Below are positions 48,716 to 60,246 of a stretch of 64,000 nucleotides of DNA, piece after piece. The stretch is taken from contig JAIOJX010000026.1 in the NCBI GenBank assembly GCA_022376925.1, positions 249,361,330-249,425,329 of the forward strand, read 5' to 3'. Every line of letters begins with the position of its first letter. Within the stretch, counting starts at the first letter, position 1. Below the pieces are notes generated by a model. The model was given only the letters and a program-made list of their open reading frames with translations, was not told where the DNA came from and searched no databases. Both the position numbers and the translations under genes were made by a program. The DNA comes from Tragulus kanchil. Taxonomy: Eukaryota; Chordata; Mammalia; Artiodactyla; Tragulidae.

Positions 48716-49651
48716 ACTTTTGGAGGGAAGTTAATACTATGTTAATAGGTCCAGATTTCAGTCAGGCATCTTTTGGCTCCTTGCTGTTTTTGCTACTTAG
48801 CATGTATGGTAGGTAAGTGTGGCCCAGCTGCAGAAACACATCAGGGCATGTGTAGACTAACCTGAGCTGCAGAATTTAAGGCTCCTAGGGTTTCTTTCCT
48901 CTCCTGAGACCAGGCAGGAGACACAAGGTTGGGTAATAAGCAAATTCTCTCTCTGAATCCTCTGTAACTAAGGCATGATTGCTTTTCTACCATCATATCC
49001 AAATGACAAAAAAAAAAAAAACTCAAAAAAATGAAAAGTTTGCATCTGTTAGGTACCACCTACATCTGCCTACAGATCTTCATGATGCAGACTGAGAACA
49101 ACGTGCATATGTCACTAGCAGAGGGGGCTGGAGTTCATAGCATGAATCTCATTGGCAAGGATGTATTTTAGTGGGTTGAATTTTTTATAGCCAAGTCACA
49201 TCTTCTTGTTTTCAAATTCATTTAAACTTATTCAAACTACTAGAAATGATTTTTTGAAATCAATACCTGGAATATCCAACAGGAAAAATATCTAATTTTG
49301 AAATTCACCTTAGGTTTAACAATTTGGAAAAATTAAGATAGAATAACATAGGTTACATACTTGGAGTTTTGTCTTTGTTTGAAGCAGGTTTAATTGAACT
49401 TGGGGGCTTTCCAAACCCCAAATGAAGGAAGCCTCTTGCTCTTTTTCCTTGTAAGATTTTTTTTAAAGAAGACTTTTATTATAATCATTCTCATCTTCTT
49501 TTCTTATATTTATCATATGTGTATTAAATCTATAGATGACTGCTAAATAATCATGACTTTCTTATTTGAATCCTAGAAGTCAGTTTCAAAACATTTCATT
49601 GTTAGAGGTAAATAATGCCAAACGCATTTTAAATTAATATAAGAGGGAAAG

Positions 49652-49837
49652 TGGGCTTTCCAACCTGCAAATGCAGGAGCAGCAGGAGATGCATGTTCGA
49701 TCCCTGGACTGGGAAGATCTCCTGGAGTAGAAAATGGCAACCTACTACAGTATTCTTCTCTGGAGAATCCCATGAACAGAGGAGCCTGGTGGACTGCAGT
49801 GTGATTGGACACAACTAAAGCGACTGAGCACACATGC
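49652..49837 (+). mobile_element. Bov-tA SINE (duplicate of 48530-48715)
   Basis: Copy B of pair 16. Confidence 0.85.
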
Positions 49838-50304
49838 ACTTTTGGAGGGAAGTTAATACTATGTTAATAGGTCCAGATTTCAGTCAGGCATCTTTTGGCT
49901 CCTTGCTGTTTTTGCTACTTAGCATGTATGGTAGGTAAGTGTGGCCCAGCTGCAGAAACACATCAGGGCATGTGTAGACTAACCTGAGCTGCAGAATTTA
50001 AGGCTCCTAGGGTTTCTTTCCTCTCCTGAGACCAGGCAGGAGACACAAGGTTGGGTAATAAGCAAATTCTCTCTCTGAATCCTCTGTAACTAAGGCATGA
50101 TTGCTTTTCTACCATCATATCCAAATGACAAAAAAAAAAAAAACTCAAAAAAATGAAAAGTTTGCATCTGTTAGGTACCACCTACATCTGCCTACAGATC
50201 TTCATGATGCAGACTGAGAACAACGTGCATATGTCACTAGCAGAGGGGGCTGGAGTTCATAGCATGAATCTCATTGGCAAGGATGTATTTTAGTGGGTTG
50301 AATT

Positions 50305-50675
50305 ACACCCATCTGATAAACAACATTTGGGTTCACTGCAGGGAAGGCTTGGAAAGAGAGAGATTCCTCACAAGGAGATGTGACACTGGGAAGAACACAG
50401 GGAGGAAATGCAGCATAACAAAATCCCATTTAACTACTGACGATGGCTTCTCCTACATGAGAGTACACTCATGTTGATACACCCAAACTTCCCAAATAAA
50501 ATTCATCTTTCAAACAACTTATTTTAGATGAAGCTATTTTCAAATAATTCTACCTGTAGAATTCTAATGCAAAAAAAAAAAAAACTATAAAAACCAAATA
50601 TCCATAAATTTTAAAGACATTTGTGATAAATTCCTCCCACAGACTTAGTTGGATTAAAACTAATTCCACTGTTCT
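50305..50675. other. Unique sequence, nothing recognised
   Basis: No element or gene recognised. A poly-A run lies near 50572-50584. Confidence 0.35.
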
Positions 50676-50815
50676 TATAATAACCTATAATGGAAAAGAA
50701 TTTTAAAAAGATATACACACACACACACACACGCATGTATATAATTGAATCACTTTGCTGTATAACTGAAACTAACACACTGTAAATCAATGACATTTCA
50801 ACTTAAATAAACCTA
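50676..50815 (+). mobile_element. L1 3' UTR fragment with (CA)n
   Basis: ataacctataatggaaaaga, a CA microsatellite (about 50714-50732), aattgaatcactttgctgta, and actgaaactaacacactgta follow the artiodactyl L1 3' end. Confidence 0.75.
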
Positions 50816-51199
50816 ATTCCACTTCTGAGTCTAAAATTTTGCATTTGGATAAGTGAGTTAGCAAACACTTCTGTTGAAGTTTATTTTAGCTTTTAAAGTG
50901 TATAAAGTGTATAGCATCTATGAATGCAATCAATATTTTCCCGCTGACCTCTTACAGAGCAATGTTGCTAAACTGACATAGAAATTGTAATAATTTAGTT
51001 ATAGGCACTTCAGAAATTTTTATGTATGCAATCATATCACCTAATATAAATACAATGACATCTATATTTCCTTCTTCCCAATTCTCATAGCTCCATTATC
51101 TTGACTTACACTTTGGTAGGGCCCTTTAAAAAAAACACTGAGAAACTGAATATTCAGCCACATTTTTCAATTCCTCATATCAAAAATAAATCTTCTAGC

Positions 51200-52145
51200 A
51201 TTTCTGTTTAAGGATGATATTTCTATTTTTTCCTAGATATTCTTTATCAAATGAAGAGTCAGTTCCACTTTATTCATAGTTTGCTAAGACTTTTGGTCAT
51301 GAATAAGAACATTATTCTATCATAAGCTTTATCTCTATCCATTGGGATGGCCACACAATTATTCTTTGCTAATTTGTAAAGGCACTGATTTTCTAATGTA
51401 AAATCAATTTTGCATTCCTAGATAAACCCAAATTAATCATGATGTATTTTTTTGGATATTCCTATATTGGGTGTACTGGTATTTTGTTTAGGGTTTTTAT
51501 ATCTATTTTCATGAGTAAGATTTGTCTGTACAATTTCTTTCTTATAATGTCCTTCTGAGGTTTTAGTGTCAAGGTTATATTTGCCACATAAAACAAACTG
51601 ATGAATGGTCCTTCTTTATTCTCTGGCAGAACTGATCCAAACTGACGCACTTCTTTTAAACTGATAAAATTTATCAAAGATGACAATTGGCTTGGGAATA
51701 TTTTTTGTGGCAGAATTAGATTTTGTTTGTTGGTTTGAATTTATCTTATGAATTCAGAATTCAGTGTTTTTAATAATCAAATTATTTATTTTTGCATTAG
51801 TTTTATACTTTGGAGAATTTATCAATATTTAAATGTATTACTATATATTTCATAATATCCTTTTAATATTTTAATTGCTGAAATATCTATAATGCCATTT
51901 TCCACTTTTATATTGATTATCTGTGCTTTTTAACTTTTTTCTTTCATCATTCTTACCAAATGTTTATCTTAGTTTTTGCAAAGAAACAAATTTAGGCTTT
52001 TCTGATCCCTATATTATGACTAATTTTTATTACATTATTTTATGCTTTATTATTTACTGCCTTTTATTTCCAGTGGATTTGACTTGCTTTGTTTAACTAA
52101 GTTATTGCAACTGAGGCTTGCCTTGTTGATTTTCAGTCATCCTTC
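51200..52145 (-). mobile_element. Diverged L1 ORF2, antisense
   Basis: Order of reverse-complement L1 phrases: taagctttatctctatccat, gcattcctagataaacccaa, ggtgtactggtattttgttt, ttcatgagtaagatttgtct. Broken frames. It resumes after the SINE and microsatellite at 52500-52727. Confidence 0.6.
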
Positions 52146-52149
52146 TTTT

Positions 52150-52373
52150 CTGACATATATGTGTGCTTAGTCACTCACCTGTGTCTGATTCTATGACCCC
52201 ATGGACTGCAGCCCGTCAGGCTCCTCTGCCCATGGGAATTTTCCAGGCAAGAATACTGGATTGGGTTTCCCATGCCCTCCTCGAGGGAATCTCTCCAACC
52301 CAGGAGTTGACCATAGGTCTTCCACACTGCATGCAGATTTTTTACTGTCTGAGTCACCAGGAAAGACCTCTGA
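52150..52373 (-). mobile_element. Bov-tA SINE inserted in L1
   Basis: gtgtgcttagtcactcacct, gactgcagcccgtcaggctc, ccaggcaagaatactggatt, with the tRNA head ending cagtcaccaggaaag-like. The right part is duplicated at 53369-53457 (pair 17). Confidence 0.85.
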
Positions 52374-52408
52374 CATTTATACACATACACACATATCACC
52401 TTCCCTTG

Positions 52409-52437
52409 TAAGATATATATGTGTATATGTATATATA

Positions 52438-52486
<49 letters not shown>
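52409..52486. repeat. (TA)n/(TG)n microsatellite
   Basis: Mixed gtatatatatgtgtgtg then a long TA run. The copy at about 53493-53569 has a slightly different TA count. Confidence 0.9.
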
Positions 52487-52488
<2 letters not shown>

Positions 52489-52499
52489 CAAGTTTGGAT

Positions 52500-52727
52500 G
52501 TATAGTTTTTTATAATCATTTCTTGATACATTTTTTATTTTTTATTTTCCTTTGATCCACTGGTTATATGGAAGTATGCTCTCTGAATTTCAAATATGTG
52601 AGGATTTTATGGTTATCATGCTGATAAATTTCTAGTCAACTGCATTGTAGTCTGATAAAATACTCTGTTTTCATTCCTTTAAAATATCTGAGACTTGATT
52701 TGCAGTCTAAAATAAGGTGCCTCTTGT
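52500..52727 (-). mobile_element. L1 ORF2 antisense, continued
   Basis: tcctttgatccactggttat, ttctctgaatttcaaatatg-like text and gtctgataaaatactctgtt continue the L1 begun at 51200. Duplicated at about 53584-53811. Confidence 0.55.
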
Positions 52728-53100
52728 GGAGGGGTGGGATCAAAATGGCAGAATGAGAAGATCCTGAACTGACCTTCTTCCATATACACAGCAAAACCAC
52801 AACACTCAGAAAAACTCTTAGGGCAACATGAAGACCAGCAGAATATCTCTCCCACAATTAAGAATATTATGGGAAAAACACATTGACATGGGTAGAAGGG
52901 GCAGAAATGCGACCTAACCAGTACTCACACCCACCACAGATGACTCACAAGCAGACAGGATATCACAAACTCAGAGGACTCCCTAAGGAGCAAGGGATTC
53001 AAGCCCCATACCAAGCACCTGGGTCTGGCACCAGGAAGAAGAGCCCTGGTTAATTGGCTTTGAGAACAGCAGAACCTACCGTCCACAGAGGCGGAGGTTT
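52728..53100 (+). mobile_element. Possible L1 5' UTR fragment
   Basis: ggatcaaaatggcagaatga, a run of CCCACC/CACAGA text, and agcacctgggtctggcacca recall 5' UTRs of older L1s in sense orientation. Tentative. Repeated at about 53812-54180. Confidence 0.35.
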
Positions 53101-53521
53101 GTAAGAAACCAAAACTCTGCTCCTAAAGGACTCATGCAAAAGTTCACTGACTCTTAGGAAAAGAAAAATATATTAACACATAAATGTGTAATCTCGAAAA
53201 ATGGTACTGCTGAACCTATTTGCAGGGCAGGAATTGGGACGCGGCCATAGAACAGACTTGTGGATACAGTTGGAGAAGAAGAGGTGCAGCAAATGGAGAG
53301 AGTAGCATTGGGGCATATATATAACCATGTGTAAAATGGATAGCCAGTGGGCATTTGGTTTATAACATGGGAATCTCTCCAGCCCAGGAGTTGACCATAG
53401 GTCTTCCACACTGCATGCAGATTTTTTACTGTCTGAGTCACCAGGAAAGACCTCTGACATTTATACACATACACACATATCACCTTCCCTTGTAAGATAT
53501 ATATGTGTATATGTATATATA

Positions 53522-53572
<51 letters not shown>

Positions 53573-54474
53573 CAAGTTTGGATGTATAGTTTTTTATAAT
53601 CATTTCTTGATACATTTTTTATTTTTTATTTTCCTTTGATCCACTGGTTATATGGAAGTATGCTCTCTGAATTTCAAATATGTGAGGATTTTATGGTTAT
53701 CATGCTGATAAATTTCTAGTCAACTGCATTGTAGTCTGATAAAATACTCTGTTTTCATTCCTTTAAAATATCTGAGACTTGATTTGCAGTCTAAAATAAG
53801 GTGCCTCTTGTGGAGGGGTGGGATCAAAATGGCAGAATGAGAAGATCCTGAACTGACCTTCTTCCATATACACAGCAAAACCACAACACTCAGAAAAACT
53901 CTTAGGGCAACATGAAGACCAGCAGAATATCTCTCCCACAATTAAGAATATTATGGGAAAACACATTGACATGGGTAGAAGGGGCAGAAATGCGACCTAA
54001 CCAGTACTCACACCCACCACAGATGACTCACAAGCAGACAGGATATCACAAACTCAGAGGACTCCCTAAGGAGCAAGGGATTCAAGCCCCATACCAAGCA
54101 CCTGGGTCTGGCACCAGGAAGAAGAGCCCTGGTTAATTGGCTTTGAGAACAGCAGAACCTACCGTCCACAGAGGCGGAGGTTTGTAAGAAACCAAAACTC
54201 TGCTCCTAAAGGACTCATGCAAAAGTTCACTGACTCTTAGGAAAAGAAAAATATATTAACACATAAATGTGTAATCTCGAAAAATGGTACTGCTGAACCT
54301 ATTTGCAGGGCAGGAATTGGGACGCGGCCATAGAACAGACTTGTGGATACAGTTGGAGAAGAAGAGGGTGCAGCAAATGGAGAGAGTAGCATTGGGGCAT
54401 ATATATAACCATGTGTAAAATGGATAGCCAGTGGGCATTTGGTTTATAACATGGGAAACTCTACCAGAGGCTCT

Positions 54475-54590
54475 CACAACCTAGTGGGTGAGAAAGAAGT
54501 TCAAGACGGAAGGGACATGTATACTTATAGCTGATTCACGCTGTTGTATGGCAGAAACCAACACAGTATTGTAATTATCCCCAACTTTTT
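54475..54590 (+). mobile_element. Retroposon (probable L1) 3' end
   Basis: gaagggacatgtatacttat, agctgattcacgctgttgta and ggcagaaaccaacacagtat share their layout with the insert in the LTR at 44186-44357. Repeated at about 55647-55762. Confidence 0.55.
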
Positions 54591-54593
54591 AAA

Positions 54594-55260
54594 AAGGCGG
54601 GGGCGGGGGCAAAACAAAACTCACTGACTCTGAAGCAGCATCCTTACCTGAATTCCCCAGGGTTGAATCGTTCACTGTCTCCCCACCCCTGCCACACTCC
54701 GCCAATGCAGAGGGCCACGGTCATCCAACTGCTGACTCAGCGTCCTCTATTAGCAGGGCTGATGACCAATCCCGCACAAGAGAGGTGGAGATTCCAGAGA
54801 TCTGTGGAATGATTGGTCAAACTTTCCATCAGTCCCCGAGCTGAGAGTGGTGTCTGCCTTATTACTGGGCCTTTTAAAGGGTCCGCTGACTTTAAAAGCT
54901 GTGAGAAGACCATCAGTTAATTGGTAGCTCAGAAGATTTACGGAAAAGGAGATTTTAGCAATGAGGAATCACCTGCGCCTTCTCACTGCAAGCAAAACTA
55001 GACCCTCCTAGATACGGCTCAGCTGTGTCTCACGGCTTCCAGGAAAGCCAGTTGTGGGGCTATATTGGCCTCATGCTGGTCAGACTGGCTTGGGCCGAGA
55101 CTATTTCTATTGAGTGAGCCAATCAAAAATAACATTAGTTCAATGTGGTAAACCAACCACAGAGTTGCTGTGGAAACGAACTACTTCACAGATTTTCAAA
55201 ATTTGTAGTCCCTAAGAGGCCACCGGTTTCTACCCATGTTGTTATATATTACTAACCACA
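54594..55260. promoter_or_regulatory. CCAAT- and GC-box-rich segment, possible promoter or LTR
   Basis: A double GC box (ggcgggggcggggg, 54596-54609) is followed by five CCAAT pentamers: forward at 54702, 54766 and 55119, reverse at 54812 and 54920. CpGs are also more frequent than in the surroundings. No start codon-linked frame or known gene follows. It could be an old LTR, a retrogene or gene promoter, or a chance cluster. Repeated at 55766-56435 by pair 18. Confidence 0.3.
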
Positions 55261-56531
55261 AGAATACCTCTTATATGTATTAAATAATTAGTTGCAGACT
55301 GATGAGTGTTATAAATTACTCTCTTAAGTTGGGGGAAGCAAACTTCAAGGAAGCATATTCAGAGGCGGAGGTTTGTAAGAACCCAAAATGTCTAAAGGAT
55401 CATGAAAATTTGCGAAAAGAAAATATATTAACACATAAATGTGTAATCTCGAAAAATGGTACTGCTGAACCTATTTGCAGGGCAGGAATTGGGACGCGGC
55501 CATAGAACAGACTTGTGGATACAGTTGGAGAAGAAGAGGGTGCAGCAAATGGAGAGAGTAGCATTGGGGCATATATATAACCATGTGTAAAATGGATAGC
55601 CAGTGGGCATTTGGTTTATAACATGGGAAACTCTACCAGAGGCTCTCACAACCTAGTGGGTGAGAAAGAAGTTCAAGACGGAAGGGACATGTATACTTAT
55701 AGCTGATTCACGCTGTTGTATGGCAGAAACCAACACAGTATTGTAATTATCCCCAACTTTTTAAAAAGGCGGGGGCGGGGGCAAAACAAAACTCACTGAC
55801 TCTGAAGCAGCATCCTTACCTGAATTCCCCAGGGTTGAATCGTTCACTGTCTCCCCACCCCTGCCACACTCCGCCAATGCAGAGGGCCACGGTCATCCAA
55901 CTGCTGACTCAGCGTCCTCTATTAGCAGGGCTGATGACCAATCCCGCACAAGAGAGGTGGAGATTCCAGAGATCTGTGGAATGATTGGTCAAACTTTCCA
56001 TCAGTCCCCGAGCTGAGAGTGGTGTCTGCCTTATTACTGGGCCTTTTAAAGGGTCCGCTGACTTTAAAAGCTGTGAGAAGACCATCAGTTAATTGGTAGC
56101 TCAGAAGATTTACGGAAAAGGAGATTTTAGCAATGAGGAATCACCTGCGCCTTCTCACTGCAAGCAAAACTAGACCCTCCTAGATACGGCTCAGCTGTGT
56201 CTCACGGCTTCCAGGAAAGCCAGTTGTGGGGCTATATTGGCCTCATGCTGGTCAGACTGGCTTGGGCCGAGACTATTTCTATTGAGTGAGCCAATCAAAA
56301 ATAACATTAGTTCAATGTGGTAAACCAACCACAGAGTTGCTGTGGAAACGAACTACTTCACAGATTTTCAAAATTTGTAGTCCCTAAGAGGCCACCGGTT
56401 TCTACCCATGTTGTTATATATTACTAACCACAAGAATACCTCTTATATGTATTAAATAATTAGTTGCAGACTGATGAGTGTTATAAATTACTCTCTTAAG
56501 TTGGGGGAAGCAAACTTCAAGGTAGCATATT

Positions 56532-57430
56532 GAAAAAGCATCGGACACTCTAGCTGACCTGCCAAGGTTGCCCCAGTATAAGCCCAGCTTTACCCAGGTG
56601 CAGCTTCAGCCCTCCCACCAAGACTACAGCCCTCAACCCACACCCAAAAAAGTCCCAGCCAGTGCTGGGCCCCTGGACACTCCAGGAAAAGCTTTGGTCT
56701 GTGCCCATGCCATTTTCAGCCCTACTACCAGTCTACCAAGTAAGTACATGCAGTGTGAATGGAGATGCTCCTGCACAAGACCATGCCTTCAACACTGTCA
56801 GAGGAAACTGTTTTCTCTAATTCATAGAAATTAACAGAGTCAAACAAAAGGAGAAGACCAAGGAGTTGATTCCAAATGAAAGAACAAAATAAAATCCTAG
56901 AGGAAAGTTATAATGATGAGAAGTTCTTTTTACCTATAAAAAGAATTTAAAGCAATAATCACAAGAATGCTCACCAAACTTGTCAGAAGAACAGAGAAAT
57001 TTAATAAGAATTTCAATAGAGTTAAAAATATCAAGATGAATCAGAACTGAAGAATACAGTAACTCAAATGAAAAATACACTAGAGGAAATCAATAGCAAA
57101 TTATTACTAGATGATTCAGAAGAGCACATAAACATCCTGGAAGATAGAATAATGGAAATAATGGAAATTGAGAGTTCTCTGTTAGAGAACTTCCAGATAG
57201 TTTGGAGAAAAACTTATTCCACTTTGATACTGCAAGCATTCAGCACCATACCAGGAAAATGGATACTGTGGATAAATAAATGTAAAAAGAGGAAAAATAA
57301 AGGAAAATTCTCCAGATGCTTGAAGATCATAAAATGTTCTCCTGCTATAAAATTCTTCTCTTTCTGAGTGAAGCAATGCACATGGACTAGAGGCTTAAAG
57401 TTGTGTGCAGTACAACACCTGGAATATTCT
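56532..57430 (+). mobile_element. L1 5' UTR and ORF1 start, decayed
   Basis: gtcagaggaaactgttttct, aattcatagaaattaacaga, aatgctcaccaaacttgtca and gaatacagtaactcaaatga follow the 5' UTR and early ORF1 of older artiodactyl L1s. The open stretch 57068-57367 holds a coiled-coil-like start (MKNTLEEINSKLLLDDSEE) but soon loses similarity. Part is repeated at 58169-58630. Confidence 0.6.
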
Positions 57431-59375
57431 GGTAGTAAATAAAGTAGATGTTGGCGTTCAGTTCCTAAATTGTGTCCAACTCTTTGTGATCCCATGGATT
57501 GTAGCATGCTAGGCTCCTTTTCCCTCCACTGTCCCCAGGTGTTTGCTCAAATTCATGTTCATCGAGTCAGTGACACTATCCAATCATCTCATCTTCTGTT
57601 ATCCCCTTCTCCTCTTGTCTCATTCTTTCCCAGACTCAGGATCTTTTCCAGTGAATCAGCTCTTTGCATCAGGTAGCCAAAGCATTAAAGCTTCAGCATC
57701 AGTGCTTCCAATGAATAATCAAGGTTGAACTCCTTTAGGATTGACTGGTCCTACTGTCCGAGGGACTCTCAAGATTATTCTCCAGCATCACAATCCAAAG
57801 TCATCAGTTCTTTGGTGCTCAGTCTTCTTATGGTCCACTTCTCACATCCGTGCATGACTATTAGAAAAACCATAGCTTTGACTATAGGGATCTTTGTTGG
57901 CAAAGTGATGTCTCTGCTTTTTAATACTCTAAGTTTGTCATATCTTTCCTTCCAAGGAGTAGGCATCTTTTAACTCCATGGCTGCAATCACCATCCATTT
58001 TGGAACTCAAGAAAGTAAACCTCACTACTTCCATTTTTTCTCCTTCTATTTGGGGCCAGATACCATTATTGTAGTTTTTGAATATTGAGTTTTAAATCAG
58101 CTTTCACTCTCATCTTTCACCTTCATCAAGAAGCTCTTTAGTTCATCTTTGCTTTCTGATCATCTAGTTGCTCACCAAACTTGTCAGAAGAACAGAGAAA
58201 TTTAATAAGAATTTCAATAGAGTTAAAAATATCAAGATGAATCAGAACTGAAGAATACAGTAACTCAAATGAAAAATACACTAGAGGAAATCAATAGCAA
58301 ATTATTACTAGATGATTCAGAAGAGCACATAAACATCCTGGAAGATAGAATAATGGAAATAATGGAAATTGAGAGTTCTCTGTTAGAGAACTTCCAGATA
58401 GTTTGGAGAAAAACTTATTCCACTTTGATACTGCAAGCATTCAGCACCATACCAGGAAAATGGATACTGTGGATAAATAAATGTAAAAAGAGGAAAAATA
58501 AAGGAAAATTCTCCAGATGCTTGAAGATCATAAAATGTTCTCCTGCTATAAAATTCTTCTCTTTCTGAGTGAAGCAATGCACATGGACTAGAGGCTTAAA
58601 GTTGTGTGCAGTACAACACCTGGAATATTCTGGTAGTAAATAAAGTAGATGTTGGCGTTCAGTTCCTAAATTGTGTCCAACTCTTTGTGATCCCATGGAT
58701 TGTAGCATGCTAGGCTCCTTTTCCCTCCACTGTCCCCAGGTGTTTGCTCAAATTCATGTTCATCGAGTCAGTGACACTATCCAATCATCTCATCTTCTGT
58801 TATCCCCTTCTCCTCTTGTCTCATTCTTTCCCAGACTCAGGATCTTTTCCAGTGAATCAGCTCTTTGCATCAGGTAGCCAAAGCATTAAAGCTTCAGCAT
58901 CAGTGCTTCCAATGAATAATCAAGGTTGAACTCCTTTAGGATTGACTGGTCCTACTGTCCGAGGGACTCTCAAGATTATTCTCCAGCATCACAATCCAAA
59001 GTCATCAGTTCTTTGGTGCTCAGTCTTCTTATGGTCCACTTCTCACATCCGTGCATGACTATTAGAAAAACCATAGCTTTGACTATAGGGATCTTTGTTG
59101 GCAAAGTGATGTCTCTGCTTTTTAATACTCTAAGTTTGTCATATCTTTCCTTCCAAGGAGTAGGCATCTTTTAACTCCATGGCTGCAATCACCATCCATT
59201 TTGGAACTCAAGAAAGTAAACCTCACTACTTCCATTTTTTCTCCTTCTATTTGCCAAGAAGAGATGGGGCCAGATACCATTATTGTAGTTTTTTGAATAT
59301 TGAGTTTTAAATCAGCTTTTTCACTCTCATCTTTCACCTTCATCAAGAAGCTCTTTAGTTCATCTTTGCTTTCTG
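56968..59375. repeat. Tandem duplication pair 19 (unit 1201 bp)
   Basis: Copy A is 56968-58158 and copy B 58169-59375. The last 120 bp of copy A are noisy: it lacks about 13 bases present at 59254-59266 and has shorter T runs. The filler 58159-58168 resembles bases further along BovB (59389-59398). Confidence 0.95.
57450..58158 (-). pseudogene. BovB LINE 3' end and reverse-transcriptase C-terminal part
   Basis: On the minus strand the 3' UTR text (revcomp of gttcagttcctaaattgtgt) is preceded by a frame at 57966-57775. That frame reads LKSRDITLPTKIPIVKAMVF then MHGCEKWTIRR, the region C-terminal to the polymerase core of RTE/BovB reverse transcriptase. Stops and frame breaks show it is dead. 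Copy A of pair 19; the better copy continues at 59375-58651. Confidence 0.8.
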
Positions 59376-59520
59376 CCATTAGAGTAATATCATCTATGTA
59401 TCTGAGGTTGTTGATATTTCTCCCAGCAATCTTGATTACAGCTTGTGATTCATCCAGCTTGGCATTTCACATAATGTACTATGCATAGAAATTAAATAAA
59501 GCAGAGTGACAATATACAGC
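58651..59520 (-). pseudogene. BovB reverse transcriptase, catalytic to C-terminal part
   Basis: Minus strand from 59460 down: IAGRNINNLRYIDDITLMAE, with YIDD (59389-59400) at the place of the usual catalytic YADD, then ESKDELKSFLMKVKDES, LNIQKTTIMVSGPISSWQ, and LLLGRKDMTNLEY, running into LKSRDITLPTKIP. Frameshifts near 59163-59200 split the frame. The upstream half lies beyond a nested SINE (59594-59811). Confidence 0.85.
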
Positions 59521-59526
59521 TTGGTA

Positions 59527-59545
59527 TACTATATATATATATATA

Positions 59546-59594
<49 letters not shown>

Positions 59595-59595
59595 G
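59527..59595. repeat. (TA)n/(TG)n microsatellite
   Basis: TA run, gtgtgtg, then a longer TA run, abutting a Bov-tA. Repeated at about 60611-60675. Confidence 0.9.
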
Positions 59596-59811
59596 TGCAT
59601 GCCTGTGTGCTAAGTCACTTCAGTTGTGTCCAACTCTGTGCATCCCTATGGACTGTAGCCTTCCAGGCTCCCCTGTGCATGGATCCCTCCCGGTAAGAAT
59701 ACTGAAGTGAGTTCTCCTCCAGGGGATCTTCCCAACCCAGATATTGAAACTGAATCTCTTGCAACTTCTGCACTTCAAGTGGATTCTTTACTGCTGAGCC
59801 CCCAAGGACCT
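59594..59811 (-). mobile_element. Bov-tA SINE inserted in BovB
   Basis: gtgctaagtcacttcagttg, gactgtagccttccaggctc, cggtaagaatactgaagtga, and the tRNA head ending gagcccccaagga. Splits the BovB reverse transcriptase, so it is younger than that copy. Duplicated at 60674-60891. Confidence 0.85.
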
Positions 59812-60068
59812 TTACCAATTTTGAACTAGTCTGTCATTCCATGTCCTAACTGTCACTCTTTGACCCACATACAGGTTTCTCAGGAGACAGGTAAGGTGGC
59901 CTGCTACTCCCACCTCTTTAAGAATGTTCCACAGTTTATTGTGATCCACATAGTTAAATGCTTCACAGTAGTCAATGAAGCAGAAGCAGATGTTTTTTTC
60001 TGGAGTTCCCTTGCTTTCTCCATGATCAAACAAATGTTGGCAATTTGATTTCTGGCTCTTCTGCCTCT
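59812..60068 (-). pseudogene. BovB reverse transcriptase, palm motif A part
   Basis: The minus-strand frame 60033-59812 reads ICFCFIDYCEAFNYVDHNKL then ILKEVGVAGHLTCLLRNLYV. FIDY...AF is the motif A aspartate region of the RTE/BovB polymerase. The frame ends at the nested Bov-tA. Duplicated at 60892-61148. Confidence 0.85.
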
Positions 60069-60212
60069 TTTTTTTTTTTTTTTTTTGGACACTTCTATTG
60101 ATATTTCATTTATTTATCTTTGTTCTTTGGCCCGTGTGGGCCTACCATCACAGTGGCCTCTCGTTGCAGAACAATGGCTCTGGGCTCATGCGCCCAGAGC
60201 TCCAGCTCAGTA
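60069..60212 (-). mobile_element. CHR-like SINE, truncated by pair 20
   Basis: Poly-T start (reverse of the A tail), then ggacacttctattgatattt, ggcccgtgtgggcctaccat, and ctcatgcgcccagagctcca. Cut at the duplication edge; the full version is 61151-61419. Confidence 0.8.
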
Positions 60213-60246
60213 TGGCTCTGGGCATTCCGAGACACTACCAATTTGG

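Larger units (their letters stand above)
48068..50304. repeat. Tandem duplication pair 16 (unit 1122 bp)
   Basis: Copy A is 48068-49182 and copy B 49190-50304, with a 7-bp filler (ttttata). The first ~70 bp of copy A are also the end of pair 15, so that piece occurs three times (47049, 48068, 49190). Confidence 0.95.
52285..54457. repeat. Tandem duplication pair 17 (unit 1084 bp, clean junction)
   Basis: Copy A is 52285-53373 and copy B 53369-54457, sharing gggaa. The left edge is inside a Bov-tA. Differences: A/G near 52299/53383, AT microsatellite length, A run (52872/53959) and G run (53283/54366). Confidence 0.95.
54169..56531. repeat. Tandem duplication pair 18 (unit ~1172-1191 bp)
   Basis: Copy A is 54169-55359 and copy B 55360-56531. 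The first ~65 bp of copy B (55360-55425) is an error-rich version of 54169-54252, missing about 19 bases in scattered deletions. The rest is near-identical. The clearest noisy edge in the window. Confidence 0.95.

Noticed and set aside
53154..53615. 153-codon minus-strand frame
   Set aside because: It runs through a TA/TG microsatellite (IYIYIY repeats) and across junction 17, so it is an artefact of both.
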